Positions 61,559 to 64,000 of a stretch of 64,000 nt of DNA are shown one piece after another. The DNA comes from Casuarina equisetifolia (Eukaryota; Streptophyta; Magnoliopsida; Fagales; Casuarinaceae). Below the pieces are notes generated by a model. The model had not been told where the DNA came from. It made no database searches and saw only the letters and a program-made list of their open reading frames with translations. The position numbers and the translations under genes are program-made. Where the stretch lies: the NCBI GenBank assembly GCA_028551475.1, contig CM052356.1:14411884-14475883 (forward strand), read 5' to 3'. Every line of letters starts with the position of its first letter. Position 1 is the stretch's first letter.

Positions 61559-62325
61559 AGTTTAATTAGAGGCGATACTGCCGTTGCCTTCAAATTCTTG
61601 GAAGTCACTGTTGAAACTTTTTCATGTAATGATAAAAAACCATTCATTAAGACTACCTTTCTGCACCGCACGTTGTTCCCACGCAAGCTATTTTTGTCAA
61701 ATTTTTCTAGGTTTCGTCTTCAACCTAAAGTAAGATACTCCAAATTCGGGAGTCCAAGAGTTTTATAAAACGTTCTTGATGGAAAAAAATGTGAATGAAA
61801 GATCTTGAACTGTTGAGTGTTAAACATATTAGTTGCAGGATGCGAGATTACGAGTTTTCCATGTGCATCATGTGAGTGCCACGTTATTCTAGGCTTTATT
61901 TTATTTTGTCCTGCAAGATGTCACATAAGCATTTACTTTTAATGTCTCTTCCTCGAGCTTGGGTTTTGTACAAGACATATTATCAAATATACGAAATAAA
62001 CTTGAGAGTTAAAAAAAAGTACAAAATACCGTAAAACTTAAACAAATATGGGTTGGAGGCCCATTCTAAACTTTGAGCTTGAGGGCCAATTTGAAACTTT
62101 GCACCTAAAAACTCATTTTGAAGATTTGAATTTCTAAACTTATTTTTTCAAATTTTGCCCTTTCTTCAAAATTTGGGTTTATAAACTGGTTTTGAAGATC
62201 TTGAGCTTAAAGTCCATTGTCAGAAATTTAAGGCTGAAAGGTCAATTTTAAACTTCGGAAAACATGTAAGATGTCTAGGCAATTTCTTACTGCTTTCTTT
62301 GAAAAGTTGAGGATTCCTTGACCAC
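61559..62325. other. Intergenic, short degenerate repeats
   Basis: No gene. From about 62040 to 62260 phrases like CTTGAGGGCCAATTTGAAACTTTG, TTGAAGATTTGAA and CAATTTTAAACTTCGG recur at roughly 30-50 bp spacing, a weak degenerate repeat array. Confidence 0.4.
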
Positions 62326-63394
62326 CTAAAATTGTAAGGTTTTATGATCAAGTATTAGAGTCTTTTCCTGTTTAGACAAGCCTGAAAAGAAAATTTGACA
62401 CTTTTCTAGATGCATCTTCAGACATGTTATATCTTCAAACTCTTGCATAGCATCTAGTAAACACAATATAGACTCAATATCTCCTTGAGTAAATAAAAAG
62501 AGATCATCAGCAAAGCATAGATGAGTGATCTTCTCTTTAGCACATTTCCAGTGAAACTTAAACCTTCCAGAAGATACTTTCTTTTGTATAATTCTGTTAA
62601 GAATCTCCATCACAATAACAAAAAGAAAAGGAGAGAAAGGGTCTCCTTGTCTAAATCCCTTTGCCCCCTTAAAAAAACCTGTATGAGAGCCATTGATGTT
62701 CACAGAATATCCAACAATAGTGATGCAACTTTCCATAAGTGATCTAAATTTGTCTAGGAACTTCAAAACTTTCAGAGTATTTAAGATTGCATTCCAGTCT
62801 ATTGAATCATATGCTCTCATAATATCAACCTTAATTGCCACCCTTCTCCCATGAATATCTTTGTGATAATTATGGATTAACTCTTGACATAACAAAATAT
62901 TTTCTTTAATGTTCCTTCCTGGCACAAAAGCTGTTTGACAAGGATGTATGAAATGAGGCAGAGCTACACTTAATCTTTCTACCACAATTTTAGATATGAT
63001 CTTGTACAACACATTACAATAGGAGATTGATTTAAAATCTTTCATATTAGTGGCATTAATTTTCTTAGGGACTAGGGAGATTACTATTGAATTTATGCTT
63101 CGCAGTAGCTGTCTCCTTTGAAAGAAAGCTATAACTACATCTTCTATGTCACTCCCTATAATACTACAAGCTTTTTTTGAAGAAAAAGCTATTATATCCA
63201 TCAAGACCTGGAGCTTTGTAATCATAAAAAGTATTAAGGACCTTTTGTATATCTTCTCTTTGAACATCTACTATAAGGCTTCTCTTTGTCTCTTCTAGGA
63301 TTTCTGTGGGAAATAACTCTCTTAATTTTGTTTCTGATGGTTGAAGTTGGTTTGCCCTCCCATGTTTGTTTATACAAGATTTGAAGGAGAACAC
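62326..63394 (-). mobile_element. LINE (L1-type) reverse transcriptase fragment
   Basis: Minus strand, 5'-truncated non-LTR retrotransposon. Two overlapping frames (63394-63164 and 63267-62326) carry one RT domain, so a frameshift lies near 63180. Motifs in order: KAPGLDGYNSFFFKK; SIVISLVPKK; FKSISYCNVLYKIISK; LPHFIHPCQTAFVPGRNI; KVDIMRAYDSIDW; GFRQGDPFSPFLFVIVME; and FADDLFLF (catalytic, about 62503-62514). The GYN and QGDP wording is typical of plant L1 elements. The endonuclease domain and the region after the RT are absent, and no poly-A tail is obvious at the 3' end near 62300. A dead copy. Confidence 0.9.
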
Positions 63395-63399
63395 AAGTT

Positions 63400-64000
63400 G
63401 CTAGTACCTAGACAGCATATGCTTTTGGCACATGATTGGAAAGAAACATTTGTTTCAAAAATTTTAACATAAATCAGGAGGTAAGGTTTCCTTTGGTGAC
63501 AACTCCAAAGGAAAGATTGAAGGTACTAGTGAAATAGGTAATTCTGAAACTCTAACTATCAGTAATGTGCTATATATGGATGGATTGAAGTATAATTTAT
63601 TAAGTGTGAGTCAATTATGTGATATGGGTTATCAAGTAAAATTTAAACCTACCTTCTATGAAATTGTTATTGAGAAAACTTGAAACTTATTGCGAAAAGA
63701 CAAGGTAATGTGTATGTTTTGAATATTAAAAACACTGATGGAAACATTCCATGTTTATCCTCTATGAGTGATGATTCAATTCAACTGTGGCACCATAGAT
63801 TAAGACATGGTAGCATGAATTTGATTCATAAATTATCAAAGAAAGAACTAGTTTTTGGCATACCTAAATTTTTTGAAACATGAAACATATTGTGTGATGC
63901 TTGTGTTCTTGCTAAACACACTAGATCAAGTTTTGAATCTAAAACTACAATTACTACATATGTTCCATTACAATTGCTGCATTTTGATCTTTTTGGACCT
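63400..64000 (+). mobile_element. Copia fragment (protease to integrase zinc domain), runs off the window
   Basis: Plus strand, starting directly beside the LINE. Frames read YLDSICFWHM (decayed protease DSG, at about 63405), GGKVSFGDNSKGKIEG, ISNVLYMDGLKYNLLSVSQL, a stop near 63680, then LWHHRLRHGSMNLIHKLSK (integrase HH) and CDACVLAKHTRSSF (CC), and LQLLHFDLFGP at the end (first catalytic Asp of the core). Stops at about 63466, 63680 and 63882. The wording fits the SIRE/Tork group. The remaining pol should lie beyond 64000. Confidence 0.85.

Overview
This is plant nuclear DNA, most likely from a woody eudicot. The evidence is short exons with GT-AG introns, strong AT richness, many microsatellites, decayed Ty1/copia and LINE elements, and four genes of land-plant families. 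I cannot place it to genus from sequence alone. There is no operon, CRISPR array or prokaryotic signal.

Layout. 1-10.7 kb: a MITE-like palindrome, then two diverged tandem copies of a ~2.7 kb unit (546-3240 and 3280-10690). The second copy is split by a decayed minus-strand Copia element with short LTRs (3800-9199). Both copies carry the remains of the same unrecognised minus-strand reading frames. 10.7-15.7 kb: no gene; four degenerate tandem repeats of ~215 bp. 15.8-18.6 kb: an intact 15-exon CBL-interacting protein kinase closest to CIPK21 (470 aa by hand splicing). 18.6-21.2 kb: no supported gene, one orphan exon-like frame. 21.2-28.9 kb, minus strand: an intact 10-exon DUF676/ROG1-type putative lipase (441 aa). 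29.6-38.9 kb: a retrotransposon graveyard with a related LTR at each end and a decayed SIRE-type Copia pol in the middle. 41.0-41.5 kb, minus strand: an intact single-exon basic PR-1. 46.7-48.9 kb: an intact two-exon UDP-glycosyltransferase resembling flavonoid 3-O-glucosyltransferases (451 aa). 52.2-61.6 kb: a MATE/DETOXIFICATION transporter pseudogene split in an exon by a 5.7 kb Copia element. That element has LTRs, a 5-bp target duplication, primer-binding site and polypurine tract still readable. 62.3-64 kb: a minus-strand LINE reverse transcriptase fragment abutting a Copia fragment that runs off the window.

The four intact genes (calcium-signalling kinase, lipase, PR-1, glycosyltransferase) act in unrelated processes and show no sign of co-regulation. 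I found no clearly new multi-gene system. The most interesting items are the layered inactivation of the MATE gene, a dense W-box array in the leader of the inserted Copia, the duplicated unknown minus-strand frames whose four indels are all multiples of three, and two GC-AG introns in the CIPK gene. All splice models were made by eye from splice signals and family homology.
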